64,000 bases of DNA from Onchidella celtica. Lineage: Eukaryota; Mollusca; Gastropoda; Systellommatophora; Onchidiidae. Positions 45,391 to 57,443 of the stretch are shown here, in pieces; the first letter of the stretch is position 1; every line of letters starts with the position of its first letter. The position numbers and the translations under genes are program-made. The DNA lies in NCBI GenBank assembly GCA_963931925.1, contig OZ007570.1, forward strand, positions 55,899,080 to 55,963,079, in the 5' to 3' direction. The notes beneath the pieces were generated by a model. The model made no database searches. It was given only the letters and a program-made list of their open reading frames with translations, and was not told the DNA's origin.

Positions 45391-46288
45391 TTTCAGTCTC
45401 CAGTCTCACTAGTGCGCGTCTGCGCGACGTTCAGTTTAACTCCATAGCCCACAAAACCCGGACAAAACCGAACTGATCCAATACGCCGTCCTTATTCTGC
45501 TCAGTCTTTAAGAATGTTTTGACACTTAAATTTCCAGGTTTGTGTCAAAAGAAACTTTTGAAACTAAAGTTGATTCATGTTTCAAGATCATTGCCATATC
45601 AATGCCACACTATCAGTACGACGTGGATAAGTGTAAGATTCAATATAACAGTAACTAATGATAAAGAATAAATATGGATGAAGTCACTGGAAGTTGATAG
45701 TTTTCTCCAAAAATCATGAAACCTTGTGCAGTGCCTCATTTTTTTTTTTTTACGATAAACTACTTGACACATTCGCTTGGACAAAATTCAGTCTTTAGGA
45801 TTATTTTCTTTTTTAGCCGCAATAATGAGACTCATGTTTTTTGTCGTCGAGTGGAGTCGAAAAGTTTGGTGGAAAATTTCGTTTTTCGGAAATGGCTAAT
45901 TCACATAACGCACTTTGGCAGGAATCGTGTGTAGGTCCTTGTCTCTGCTTGTGGTCGCTACACTTTTAATGCAATGATGTTTTTTTTAAAAATGTTTATA
46001 TCAAAGCACAACACATCATAACATTGTGCAACAGCCATGTAAAATGATTTCCCAGCCAATGCTTCTAAATAATAAAAAAAAAAGTTATGCCGCTATGCTT
46101 GAACGGATGTGTGTGAACGGCAAGATGCATTAGCAGTTAAAATAATTGGCCTTTTGCATGCATATGCTGTCTTCACCCTTATCATCGAATTTTCTTTTTG
46201 TTCTGAGAATTTTTATTAGGGTGTTCTGATTGTGAGAACCAGTGCGCACTTTTGCTGCCTGCATCACATTGTAAACATGTAGGCTACA
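45391..46288. other. Non-coding, no gene recognised
   Basis: AT-rich with T- and A-runs. No supported feature. Confidence 0.45.
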
Positions 46289-47119
46289 CAGAGGTTCCCA
46301 GCCTTTTGGGTCCTGATTACCTATGGCAACTGTTTGAAAACATATTTCTCCCCAGCCTTGTTTTGTTAATTAATTTGAGTTTACACTCATAAGTTTACAC
46401 ATCGTAGTAATAACGCAATAGACAAGAAGAAATTCTAAGATACCGTTTTAAACATTATTATTGAGTTTACCCATCATAATAATAAAGTAACCGACAAAGA
46501 GGAAATTAACAATAATTTAAGGTAAACTGACAATACAGTGATTATAGACAATAACGATGTCATACCTATAGGCCATTTTCAAAGTTTCTTCTCAACTTCG
46601 ATTATTGTTGTCGTTGTTATTATTATTATTACATTATTATTATTACTATTATTATTGTTAGATATTACTAATTTTTGAATTTGAAACTGTCATTTAAGAT
46701 AAGATAAGATAAGATAAGATAAATTTTATTCGTCCTTGTACAAGGAAATTTGTTTTGATCATTGAATACATAACAATACAGTTACAGAAGCAGAAAGTAT
46801 GATACATAGCGCGCACACACACATATATACACACACACTGATAAATTAACTAAATTAACAAAATTAACAGTGCACACAATATGCTTCCCTAACTAAAACA
46901 CATTGACCTGACACGCAGGACATAATTCAACAGATTAGGGTGTAGGGTTGAGGACCAAAAAAAGGGGGGGGGGGGTGGAAACTGCGCCAACTTGAAATAT
47001 TCCTGTAAAATGTTTTTTCAATAATAACATCATTTTAAACAAACAATACATACATAAATCCAGAATCAGCAAATTTATCCCTTGAATTGGCGAACTACCC
47101 CCAGGTTGAGGGCCCCTGG
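46289..47119. mobile_element. Possible hAT-like non-autonomous element carrying a nested retroposon tail
   Basis: The left end CAGAGGTTCCCAGCCTTTTG and the right end CCCCAGGTTGAGGGCCCCTG have the form of hAT terminal inverted repeats (CAG-GGT-C-C-A-CC type). The flanking 8-mers do not match, so the pairing of these ends is uncertain. The segment contains the inserted family at 46696-46932. Confidence 0.35.
46696..46932 (-). mobile_element. Retroposon 3' tail, ATCTTATC-ended family, copy 2
   Basis: Reverse complement of 11012-11236. The 3' tail is five or more GATAA units (46696-46722 on plus), longer than in copy 1. Sequence beyond TGAATTATG/AATCTG is not shared, which marks the 5' truncation or the end of the family. 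Confidence 0.82.
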
Positions 47120-47934
47120 AGAAAACATTTCAGCTTCATAATATTTTTCTGCCGTGAGAAGTTTCTAGCAAATACAACTGGCACACATAAACGGCAGTTT
47201 TACAGTCTAAATGAATACAACACAAAAATTAATCACCGGTAGGAAAACTTAGGTGGGAACAGCAAAAGAGAAGATGAAGAAGAAAAAAAATAAACAAACA
47301 AATAAATAAACAAACAAAAAATTGAGATGATGGCAGAATAAATTAAAGTGATTTGGGGTAAAAATGATAGAAATATCAGTTGTATTTGCCAGTTACTATT
47401 TTAATGAATGTACACGTCACATCATTTGCATCACTTGTAAACAAAACCAAAAAACAAAAAGAAAGAAAGAAAAATAACAAAAAACTCTTGTTTTCACAGA
47501 AGAGGCTAAGAAGGACAATAGAGGAAGAGAAAGTGAATGAGAGGGAACTGCATGAATTGGAGAAGGAGGACGGGGAGGAAATGAAGAAGGAGTGTTGAGT
47601 GATATAGAGAGTCCAAACATACGTCCTGATAACTCTCAAAGCAATGTTCAGCTCTTGCTTAGCGACCGTTTCACTTTTTAACCTAATGCGTCTTTGTGTC
47701 AAAACGGTTCCACAGAAATTGTTCAGTGCTCAAGTTTTATAATAGTATCACAGTATAGGATAAAGAATTAACAAACTTTCAGGGGCGTCCGCGTTTCGGT
47801 GATTACGGGAGGCGGGGCAAAAAGTTCGAACAATTTTTAGAGATTTTTTTTTTCTTTTTTCAAGATCATCTTTTATCGACTATGTGCAAAGACATTGAAC
47901 AAAACTAACTACCGGTATCTAACTATTTAATGAG

Positions 47935-47935
<1 letters not shown>
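47120..47935. other. Non-coding, no gene recognised
   Basis: Purine-rich around 47450-47600, and the plus frame there is a run of Lys/Glu/Arg. No supported gene. Confidence 0.5.
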
Positions 47936-48013
<78 letters not shown>

Positions 48014-48014
48014 A

Positions 48015-48050
<36 letters not shown>

Positions 48051-48063
48051 GAACTAACTAACG

Positions 48064-48095
<32 letters not shown>

Positions 48096-48190
48096 GGCTG
48101 ACTGACTGACTAACAAACTAAGTGACTAACTAACGAACTAACTAACTAATTCAGTAACTCAATAACTAACTAAGTAATTTAGTAACTTAA

Positions 48191-48245
<55 letters not shown>

Positions 48246-48380
48246 TTAACTAACTAACTAACTAACTAACTAACTAGCTAACTGTCTAACTCACTAATTA
48301 TCTAACTCATTAATTAACCAACTAACCAACCAACTAATTAACTAACTAACTCACTAACTACGTAAGTAAAGCTAACTAAT
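47936..48380 (+). repeat. (CTAA)n tetranucleotide array, about 445 bp
   Basis: About 100 AACT/CTAA units with clustered variants (GAACT, GACT, AATT), so the array is moderately old. Confidence 0.97.
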
Positions 48381-48439
48381 TAAATAAGTAAATAGATAAA
48401 TAAATGAACTAATGAGTCACTTAATAAAAAAGCAAACAA

Positions 48440-48476
<37 letters not shown>

Positions 48477-48487
48477 AAATAAATGAA

Positions 48488-48518
<31 letters not shown>

Positions 48519-48542
48519 ATACATAAATAAATAAATAAATTT
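48381..48542 (+). repeat. (AAAT)n array
   Basis: Follows the CTAA array through a transition zone of mixed AAAT, AACT and AGTA units. Confidence 0.95.
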
Positions 48543-48559
48543 TAGGACGCGGAAAAAAA

Positions 48560-48975
48560 TGAACACATTTTCTCAGTAACTGGAGCTCCTAAGCTTTCAA
48601 AATTGGCATAAACATTCCAAGTTATTTGAAGTTCGACGTTCTTAATTAAAGTGCAATTTTTAAAAATAATTGAAAATGTGTGTTTTGAAATATTTCCACC
48701 TGAGTGGTGAGGCGTAGAATCACAGGTATTAATTATTAATTAATTGTCCTTCAAGCGTGTTCAATCCGGTGAACATTTACCAACAAGGAATGAAATGCAT
48801 AGCACACTAAGTCTTATGGGCATAGATAACTGCATTTGACGCGCGTTCAATTTGGTGCAATATCACTGCCGAGAGAGGAATGCGTTGTCTCGGCGCGCAT
48901 GAGATCTGCAGCAACTTTCTAAATAATTCCCCGAATAATGATCCTTCGCACCTTCCGTAAGTTGTGAAAGTTTTT
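48560..48975 (+). repeat. Dispersed repeat, family F, copy 1
   Basis: Aligns by eye with 51690-52560. Shared landmarks include ATATTTCCACCT, GGTGAGGC, TATTAATTAATTG, AAGGAATGAAATGC/AAGGAATGGAATGC, TTTGACGCG/TTTGACACG and GGTGCAAT. The class is unknown; it has no coding frame. Confidence 0.7.
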
Positions 48976-49029
48976 ATGTTTGTACATTTATACATATATA
49001 GAACATGCCTGTCCTCCCAAAGATCTATG

Positions 49030-49155
49030 TCGCATTGAGAGGAGGAAGAAAGACAGAGACAGGGAGGAGAAAGAGTGAGGGAGACAAAGAGAGAGCTGGG
49101 AGAGGAAGAAAGGGGGAGGACAGGAAGGGAGAGAAGAGGGGGGGGGCATAAGGGG
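49030..49155. repeat. Purine-rich low-complexity tract
   Basis: GA-rich sequence ending in a poly-G run (49138-49146). Confidence 0.9.
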
Positions 49156-49211
49156 GGATGTCTGAAGAAAACAACATTAAGTGACCCACAGTTTGTATGC
49201 TTGTGTGGACA

Positions 49212-49433
<222 letters not shown>

Positions 49434-51341
49434 AGATTTGGTGCAAAAAGATGCCGCACGAGCACGGACCTGTCCCCATTGCCTACGGCCCTGTCATGAC
49501 TCGCGCTATCTTTCTATAGACTTTCGAGGGTCTGTAATCACCACTGAAACCCCCCCCCCCTCCCCTCCCCACCCCTCACCCTCTTCTCGCTCTTGGGGCC
49601 ACCGGGCCGTATGGTTGAGTGGAGGGCACAGACGTTGGTGGCAGGGGATCGCGAGGATGTCAACTCCGGAACGAAAGGGTGCGCAACCGTGGTGCGCTTC
49701 TGCGGAATTTCGTGTGAGAACCCAACAGAGGTTACAAACGAACGCGCAATCCGGGCCACGTGTGTTTTCATCCCGACCGACGTCTAGTCTGACTTCCGCT
49801 ATTAGGGGGTCCTAATAACGATCATTAGCGAATCCAAATGAGAGAGCGCCCGAAATGTGAGCCGGGATATTTAGAGGCGGGGCCAGCGGACAAAATTTTC
49901 GTTCCTCTTTCGTGGCGGGGTGTCCTAAGCCCACCCTGATGTTTGGATACAGGATATGGGGGATGAGCAGTTAGCGTGGCGTAATTTTTTCTGTCTTTGT
50001 TTTTATACATTATTACGGCTTCTGAAATTGGCACTTCGTCATGGGGAAAGGGGAGTGGGTATCCAGCACATTAATGCTTTCTAAAGATATTCATTTCACT
50101 AACAATGCTCCCCCCTTCCCAGTGCGAATGTGCAGTGGAAATGACATAATCTGTTAATTGTTGAACAATTTAAAAAGGGAGGGGGGGGGAGGGGGTACAC
50201 AAAAATGAGACGGTAGGGTCGTTCCCTGCACCCTCACCCCCCGGCTCCCTCCCACGCTTCCCTTCCAGACTCCCCCCCCCCCTTCGAATCCGCAATTTAG
50301 TGGTATTGTTTAACCATCCATTTCCCCACCCTCACACCCACACGCTAGATGCCTGGTTTGACTGCCCGTTATTCCTTTCCCACCACTCACCTCCTCTCCC
50401 CCCCCCCCCCCCCCACACTCACCTCCAACAGGACCTATCAAACTTAACGAAATGGACAGATACTCCTTAAAATGATGAGAACGGGGAATGTTAAAGAAAG
50501 AAAGAACAAAGAGGGAACGCTGGGAAGAAAGGAAGTAAGGAAGAAAGCAAAAGGCAAGAGAGGAAAAACAAAAGAAAGAAAGAAAATAACAATAATGGAG
50601 ATTTTTATAATGAGTTGTTTTTTTTTTCGCCGTTTAATTAATTATTTGATAGCAAGGTCTTAAAGCGAGAAATGGTTAAAATATTAGGCCTACTTAAATA
50701 TCACTTTAAGTTAATTACATATACAAAGAATTAATAAACTTACATTTGACTACAAAACACTCCATGTAACAATCATTGATTTTCATCCATATGTAAAAAA
50801 AAATTCAATTCCCCTGCTTGAAAAGTGAGGTGGTAACGGAGGTTCACATGAATTGAAAGACAGAGACCAGAAATGCATCACACTGACTTACATAGTTACA
50901 AATACAACCATTAAAGAAATATTTTACAAGAAACATAATTATTGTTCGAACTACAACTAAAACCTAACATTATCTTTCTCAAATTGATCCACCCAAGCAA
51001 TTAAAGATAACTGTAAACAAAGTTAAACTCGTTCAATTTGTATTCTTTCAAAAGCAGGAGAGAAAAAGCTGCTAAAAATAATATTGGTCTATTTCTGCTC
51101 TTCACAGTCATCGTACGTCAGATTTTAGATTCTACCACGAGCTGCATCAATATAAAAATGATTGAAAATTCAGAAACATTGGTTTTGAATATGCAGTGAG
51201 TTCCACTCCAGTATGTTTGTCATGAGCTGTGGAAAAAAAAATACGCCAGGAAATGACACATTAATTTAAATCGATCACTAACGTTGACAGTTATGCAGAT
51301 TAAATTTTATCATATCATATTATGATTATGGAAGTGAATAT
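49434..51341. other. Non-coding, no gene recognised
   Basis: A moderately CpG-rich unique block spans about 49434-50030. It has no recognised motif. C-runs lie at 49549-49561, 50272-50282 and 50399-50414. The rest is AT-rich. Confidence 0.45.
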
Positions 51342-51414
51342 TAATAAGATAAGGTACCCGGCATTGCCCGAGATAAAAACTTATGCTCCCACCCTTTCCT
51401 TCCCACGCCCACGC

Positions 51415-51440
<26 letters not shown>
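51342..51440 (+). repeat. Dispersed repeat fragment with GGCATTGCCC core, copy 2
   Basis: GGTACCCGGCATTGCCCGAG, then a C-run and a CT repeat, in the same order as 31915-31995. Confidence 0.6.
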
Positions 51441-51448
<8 letters not shown>

Positions 51449-51689
51449 TCCTTGGCACTGTGGAATACCAACTGAGAATATGTAGTAAATATAATATTTT
51501 AAATCCAAACCAAGAAATTTTCACTGTTACTCATTTTTTGTTTTTATTATTCAGTTCGCACCCTCCCCCACCCCCCCCTCCTCCCCACTTTCTTCCCGAA
51601 AACATGCAACCCCCAGGTTGAAATACCCTTGAAAAGCACTAACCTTGTTTCTTGGCAAGGACATTAAAATTTGCATCAAACTAAACATG

Positions 51690-52560
51690 TGTCGAATACA
51701 GTGTCCCATGCGCTGGGCTCATTAAAACAACATCATTGCCTTTTACCGCCGTTACAAGATTTTTAAAAGCTTTCAAAATTCATTGGCATGACCATGACAA
51801 TCGCCCTGACGCCTTCAAAATTTAGCTTAAAGAAAGAGTTTTGTTTTGTTGTCTTTTTTTTTTCAGAAAATGGGTTTTTCGAATATTTCCACCTAGGCAA
51901 CGAGGCTCAAAGACTAATAAATTAACCAGACTGGAAACACGAGCTTCGGGCTGTGTCGTTTTTTACGGAATTTCCCGAGCGGCGGCCGTATAACCAACAT
52001 GGCCGCCGCTCGGGAAATTCTGATTCTAGTTCTATCTGCAGTAGAAATTTCTTTTTTATTTGTCAAGATTGGTTGTACATGTATTAATAATGCATTAACT
52101 TGCCTATCCTTTCATTTTATTGTCTACATCTGCCTTTTTTTTTATTGTTGTATATGATGACCTTATGGACTTTTAGCGACCGCGGCATTGTAGCTATGCC
52201 GAAGCGTCGGTCGCAACCGTAAATCTAAAATGGCGGACCTTTTGCTGAATTGCGACGTCACTCAATGGGATCATCCAGTCTGGGTATTTTATTAGCCTGT
52301 GGTGAGGCTCGGAATATTTATTAAATATTAATTGCCTCTCAAAGGCGTTAAATGCTGTGCACTTTTACCTATAAGGAATGGAATGCGTAGCATGCTAATG
52401 CGCATGGAAGAATGCAGAATTTGACACGCCTTCAACTTCAGGTTGGTGCAATTTCGTTACCAAGAGAGGAATTAGTAGTGCCTCGTCGCAGATGAAATCT
52501 ATAGTAAGGCTGGAACTTTCTAGATACTGTCCTGAACATGACCCTTTTGTCTTTGCCAGC
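51690..52560 (+). repeat. Dispersed repeat, family F, copy 2, interrupted by a palindromic insert
   Basis: The left part (to about 51925) and right part (from about 52284) align with the continuous copy at 48560-48975. The interval between is foreign. A further partial copy lies at about 53040-53280 (TTTGACAAGCGTTCAGTTTG, GGTGC). Confidence 0.7.
51926..52283. mobile_element. Palindromic insert, 358 bp, with inverted ends
   Basis: The ends are CCAGACTGGA and TCCAGTCTGG, perfect 10-bp inverted repeats. Inside are a perfect 20-bp inverted repeat at 51968-51987 and 52001-52020 (GAATTTCCCGAGCGGCGGCC and its complement, 13-nt loop), and a second hairpin GCGACCGCGGCAT...ATGCCG...CGGTCGC at about 52177-52214. 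It is CpG-rich. Comparison with the uninterrupted copy at 48.7 kb indicates an insertion. The class is not identified. Confidence 0.7.
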
Positions 52561-53980
52561 CCAGCGGATGCGCCAAGTGCAGCCCGACCTTGGTACCCTT
52601 TGACGCTTCCACTGGCAAAACAGTGTCAATTGAAACTGGCATGACGCTAAAACTCATAGCGAAATGTTGAACGTGAAATATTAGATTCAAAATTCAGCTT
52701 TCTTCAAGTCCAGACCTCACAACTCTATTAAATAGAATGCTTGCCCCCCCCCCCCCTTGTTTTCGGTCAATTTAACACTATATAGTGGAAAGCAATATCA
52801 AATGATTCACAGACGCTTTAAAAAAGGCCAGCAGAAAAAAAAAAATTCAACAGTTCATTAATTTTTAAAATATTATTATCAGGGGAAAAAATATCTTTAT
52901 AAAAGAAAATAGTGGTGGGAGTAATTCATCATGGAGCCATTTCGCCTCTTTTTCTGTTCAACCCACCCTATAGCCTAAATATACAGTCTCAAAAATTATC
53001 TTTAAAAGTTTCTAAAAATAATGTCAACTGATGTAAACCATTCGCTTTTGTATCGACCGATTGTGTTTATTCAAATTTCGGTTTTTTGTGAGGTTTTTTT
53101 TTTTGAAGTTGTAAAACTGTGAAATACAAGATCTCATAATGTGCTCCCTTTGATAAGCCCGCCTCACGGGAAGGCTTGTATTTGACAAGCGTTCAGTTTG
53201 GTGCTCAGTGCACTGGTGCGCAGGAGGTTTGAAGCAAGACTGTAGATCTTTATGGGAAATTATCTAGATCAAAGAGAGAGAGAGATGGCGAGAGAAGGAG
53301 GGAAACACGGCTTTATCCCGCTTAAGGCCGGGTACATCATCTCATAGAAATAAAAAATATTAAAAGCAATTAATTCTTTCAATTGACGGCGATGTTGAAA
53401 AAGCAAAAAGGAATTTTATAAAGAAACATCATGATTTATTTTGTACTCACTAAAATGACCATCCTTAAGCTCGGGACACTGATCCATTTAAAGCAGAAAG
53501 GCATTATAATACTGCGTTAAGCTTTACAGTGTAATTTTAAAGTAACGCAATGATAAACAATGGATACTGAGACATGTAAAACGAGGCCCCAATCTGAAAT
53601 AGTGATAACTCGGAAACCCTGGGACCGATTGGACTGGAAATTGATTTATTCTTTAAGTTAGAACATTTTGAAGCACACTGAAAAAGAAAATTATGCCACG
53701 ACGTGCTGTTTCAGACTGCGTTTTTATCTGCAAGATATATACATGAATGTGCAATACTGGCATTTATTATGGCGCCTTAGTTCAGCTGAACCATGGTAAG
53801 TCTAGACTGGAGAAAACTGTTTCTGGTGTTCCCTTTCTCCTTTGTTTGGTGCCCCCTTACCGCTTGATGCCCTAATCACATGGTTATTTTGCTGAAAGGT
53901 TAATCCAGCCTTGGTCTTTGCATAAGTTGTGAAAGTATTCTTTAATAATGTTGGCGTCTAAAGGGCACCTCGTGCGTTAT
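52561..53980. other. Non-coding, includes a partial family F copy
   Basis: About 53040-53280 resembles family F. The rest is AT-rich with a C-run at 52745-52756. No gene was seen. Confidence 0.45.
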
Positions 53981-54062
53981 TGAGACCGAAACAAGCGTAT
54001 CTCGCTAGTTGATTCAAAGAAAATTACAAGTCTGAACCAAAACCGCGGCGAACAGACCTACC
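53981..54062 (+). repeat. Dispersed repeat, family B, partial copy
   Basis: GAGACCGAAACAAGCGTATC, then CGCTAGTTGATTCAAAG, parallels 8261-8345 and the minus strand of 45311-45390. Confidence 0.7.
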
Positions 54063-54322
54063 CAGTGGGTTACCAGCCTAAAAGCACACTGCCGTTGTTT
54101 TAATACCGACTTGCATATTCAAACATCCATGATTGTTGGCACAGTTTCATAATGACCAACCACTAATGAAAATTACTTTTAGCGTTTAATACCAACTTCG
54201 TCAAACGATAATACTCTGACCACTTGAATGTTCGCCCCCTCCCCGTCCTCTCCCTCATTATAGCGTAATTTGTAGAAAAGTTCTGAGACATTTATTCAAA
54301 GAAAACAATATTAAAAACACTC

Positions 54323-54483
54323 AAGCATGGTACGGAAACGGAAACGCCAAAAATCCAGTAAGTATTAAAAAAAAAAAGGGGGGGGGGGTGTTTCCAAGAA
54401 AATATTCTTTCTATTTCATGACTTGAAGGGTTTTTGACGTTTCCGTTGCCGCTGGCCTTTTCGTACACATGAAAATCCAGCTT
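54323..54483. mobile_element. TA-flanked MITE, copy 2 (diverged)
   Basis: The right end (GTACACATGAAAATCCAGCTT, then TA) and internal blocks ACGGAAACGGAAACGCC and GACGTTTCCGTTGCC match 38739-38923. The left terminal repeat carries a small deletion (AAGCATGGTACGG), so the element can no longer have complete ends. Poly-A and poly-G runs interrupt it at 54367-54389. Confidence 0.8.
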
Positions 54484-54485
54484 TA

Positions 54486-55683
54486 CCAAAAACGTTGCAT
54501 CAATTTATTTCTGAGGGAGGGAAATAGGCTGCCAGGCTACGATGACCAAAAAAAAAAAAAAAAATGTATTCAAAAAGGTGATGTGTTATAAAGCCCCGCC
54601 TAAAAAAACATTACACTGAATTATTAGCGCACGAAACCAATGTTTACACCGATGGCATAGGTGTAATATCTGTCGAAAAATGTCAGAGATTCATGTTCAT
54701 TGGATCAGATTTGCATGCCCATATATCAGGCCATGCCATTGTATGACTGCACTGGGGAAATGACTAGTATTCCGGAAGCAGCGACATGCATTTTTCCATC
54801 GCGAAAAGAGAAAGAGGAAAAAGAGCCAACGGTTCGGACAAAATGGGCCAAATTCAAGGGTATCCCTTTCCCAATCATCGGATTTGGCATTGTGTGGGCG
54901 AGAAGCATTTTTATGTGAGGCCAAATTTAGATGATAATTGATGGTTTGGCCTGTGCGACATATTTCCCTTAATTAGTATCTCAGTCCCTGCCATCGGGTC
55001 CATGCGTGCAGCGATTAAAACCATCGATATTATGCCGGCAGGGCAAACCGCTTCACCGTTGCCTTATTGCCAGGCTTCAGGCCAAAGTTAGGAATTCAAA
55101 TGCCCATTCTTTGCCAAATTGTATGAGAATTCAGTTGTGTTTTTTTTGTTGTTTTTTTTAGTGACGTGGAACATTTGAATTTCACATTAAATATAAATGC
55201 ACTAAAATCTAACAAACATTAATTAAATGTCTTAAATGATATTAACTGCATAAATTTTGATAGAATTTCCCATTAAATCAAAAATTTACAAAAATACATA
55301 TCTTTATTATTATTTCTAGTATTACCATTATAATTATTTAAGGAACATACTGGAAAGCTATGCTTTGTGATTTAGCCTTCAAGATTATTCCTCATCTCTT
55401 TACTACAGTTACTGTAACTGTTGGAAGTTTGGGGTACAGTGTGGCTTTCAAAAGTTTCCCAGTTGCAGATTTCGTAGACGTTCGAGTCTTCAGGCCTACC
55501 TGAAGCTCCAGGTTAGAAATTCTGTGAAATTCACATTTTCGTGCAGTTTAGTGAAATAGATTTGAATAAAATTTAAAATAAAGCAAAATATAATAAAATA
55601 AAATAAAATAATAATAAAACATCGCATCAATATCCATATGGGCCATTTTTTTTTTTGTTTCTGTTTTTTTTTTTTTTTTTAAA
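54486..55683. other. Non-coding; unique block at about 54600-55100
   Basis: 54600-55100 is balanced, low-repeat sequence in which both strands are open for about 70 codons (54700-54918). I recognise no protein in either strand. It could be a conserved non-coding element. The remainder is AT-rich with (AAAAT)n near 55590-55615. Confidence 0.35.
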
Positions 55684-55756
55684 CTAGGTCTTGCATAGAA
55701 TGAATACACATCAAATTGCATTTCAATCTGAGCCAAAAAAAAAAAAAAAAAACCAG
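55684..55756 (+). mobile_element. Retroposon 3' tail related to the 14.3-15.0 kb insertion
   Basis: GAATGAATACA, GCATTTCAATCTGAGCC and a poly-A tail match 14930-14993. The upstream sequence is poly-T and not the TATA-bearing units, so this is a 5'-truncated or different member sharing the 3' end. Confidence 0.7.
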
Positions 55757-56065
55757 TTATACATTTAAATGATAACTGCATCAAATACTTAAAACAAAAT
55801 GTCTATAACTGGTACAAGCATTATTTATTGCAGGCTCATGGGAACCCACACTGTCTCAGTGGTTGGTTAGTATAGGCCAGGAGGTGGCTGCTTATAAGGG
55901 TTCAAACAAGTTAACAGAATGAAAATTTCAGTAGTATAGAGATGGTGGCACCAGGAAATAAAAAATGTGATTGTTTAAGTCTGAGGAAATAAATGTATAC
56001 AAGGCAATTCATGAAAGGAAAGGGGGGGGGGGCACATTTTTGTGTTTTTATCGTAGTGAAGCTTC

Positions 56066-56330
56066 GAAGTCGCAGCCTTAGTTCTAGTTTGTTCCAACTC
56101 CACTTTTTACACAACTGAGAAATTCGACGTTAAACGTAGTATGATAAGGAGTTAGAATCAATCGGAACCGTGAAACAGCTTGATAAGTGCCGCAATGCCT
56201 TTTAAACAAGTGTCAAAGGGTGCATTTGTTATACCTCTTAATATTCGTACGAAGAGATCTCCATTTGTGGTTGTTGTTTTTTCCACAAAATGGAGATGGA
56301 ACAAATTAGAACTGAGGTCGAGAAGATTCT
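56066..56330. mobile_element. Foldback element, family G, copy 1 (empty-site copy)
   Basis: The left arm GCAGCCTTAGTTCTAGTTTG (56082 on) pairs with the right arm near 56288-56325 (GAGATGGAACAAATTAGAAC). The interior matches 62063-62512 in inverted orientation, including AACAGCTTGATAAGTGCCGC and GAGAAATTCGACGTTAAACG. At ATGATAAGGAGTTAG (56139-56153) it lacks the 190-bp insert seen in copy 2. Confidence 0.78.
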
Positions 56331-56896
56331 TGTACTTTCTGCTTGTCTTGTCCACACCAACACCATTTTTAGTGTTGTGCGGATATGCACTTCCTTTTTA
56401 GTGACATCTTTTCTGCTATCTGTTGTGCAGGCGAAACGGTCAAATTTTAGTGGCGTGTAGTGGCGTGCTATTGAGAATCGGTATGTCATATAAGCATTCA
56501 GTTTAGAGACTTCTATACCCATTTGTGAGTGGGTCTGGCGAAATTGGGCCTTTGGTGAAATTTTCATACCCTTTTAAAAAATCAAGATAAAATATTTCTA
56601 AGACGATTTGAAGCAAAATAATTCAACTGAATGCAGAAACATATCTAGTCTTTCTTTTCATAGCAAATCTCAATTTCCATACAAAAATGTTCCCACCTTG
56701 GAGGGATTTTCTCATGAATTTTGTCTTTCACCTTAACCAGATTTCGCCAGAGTCACTCACATATTTTAAGCAAATTAAAAGTTTTACATTTTTTCTGAGA
56801 ATTGAATAATACGAATGCTTATGAGATCATCCTATGCGCGTTACTGATCCATATGATAATTTTGAGGAATTTGATCAAACAGAAGTCTCAATACAC
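56331..56896. other. Non-coding, nothing recognised
   Basis: AT-rich unique sequence. No supported feature. Confidence 0.45.
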
Positions 56897-57269
56897 CAGT
56901 GCCGGATTAAGGCATGGGCTTTATGGGCTGCAGCCCAGGGGCCTCCGCCAACTGAGGGCCTCCAGAGATTAAGTAAAATTTATAAATATCAAAACCTTAT
57001 TTCAAATTTTAATGTAGGTCGTTCTTTTGAAAACACATAGTGTTATTTCAATGAAAATATTGGTAGGTATTATTAAATAATAAGAAACATGGGTTTCTGA
57101 TCATTTATAAAACAAGCTGCACAATGTTTTATTGCTCATTTAATACACTATATCGTAGAAGTTGAATAAACTGATTTCAAGAATCCCAAATCCGTGCTTT
57201 TAATACTTATTACTGAGGGCATCCCAGTATCTGTAGCCCAGGGGCCCACAAAACAATCCTCCGGCCCTG
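56897..57269 (+). mobile_element. hAT-like MITE, family C, longer copy
   Basis: It starts CAGTGCCGGATTAAGGCATG and ends CCTCCGGCCCTG, giving inverted ends of CAG-GCCGGA type. GATCAAAC occurs directly after the right end (57270-57277) and also at 56873-56880, 16 bp before the left end, so the target duplication may be GATCAAAC with 16 bp of extra left sequence. It shares its interior with 31194-31400. Confidence 0.72.
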
Positions 57270-57357
57270 GATCAAACGGATCTTTTTTAAAGCTGAGGGT
57301 AAATCAAAATTATATGCACTCATTGTAGATCCAAGTGCGGTTGATCGGATGTATAAC

Positions 57358-57358
<1 letters not shown>

Positions 57359-57442
<84 letters not shown>

Positions 57443-57443
57443 A
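57359..57443 (+). repeat. Compound (TC)n-(CTAT)n-(CA)n microsatellite
   Basis: TC, then CTAT, then TC, then CA in uninterrupted succession. Confidence 0.97.

Noticed and set aside
46289..47119. Confident 830-bp hAT element
   Set aside because: The flanking 8-mers (AGGCTACA and GAGAAAAC) do not match, so it was kept only as a low-confidence call.
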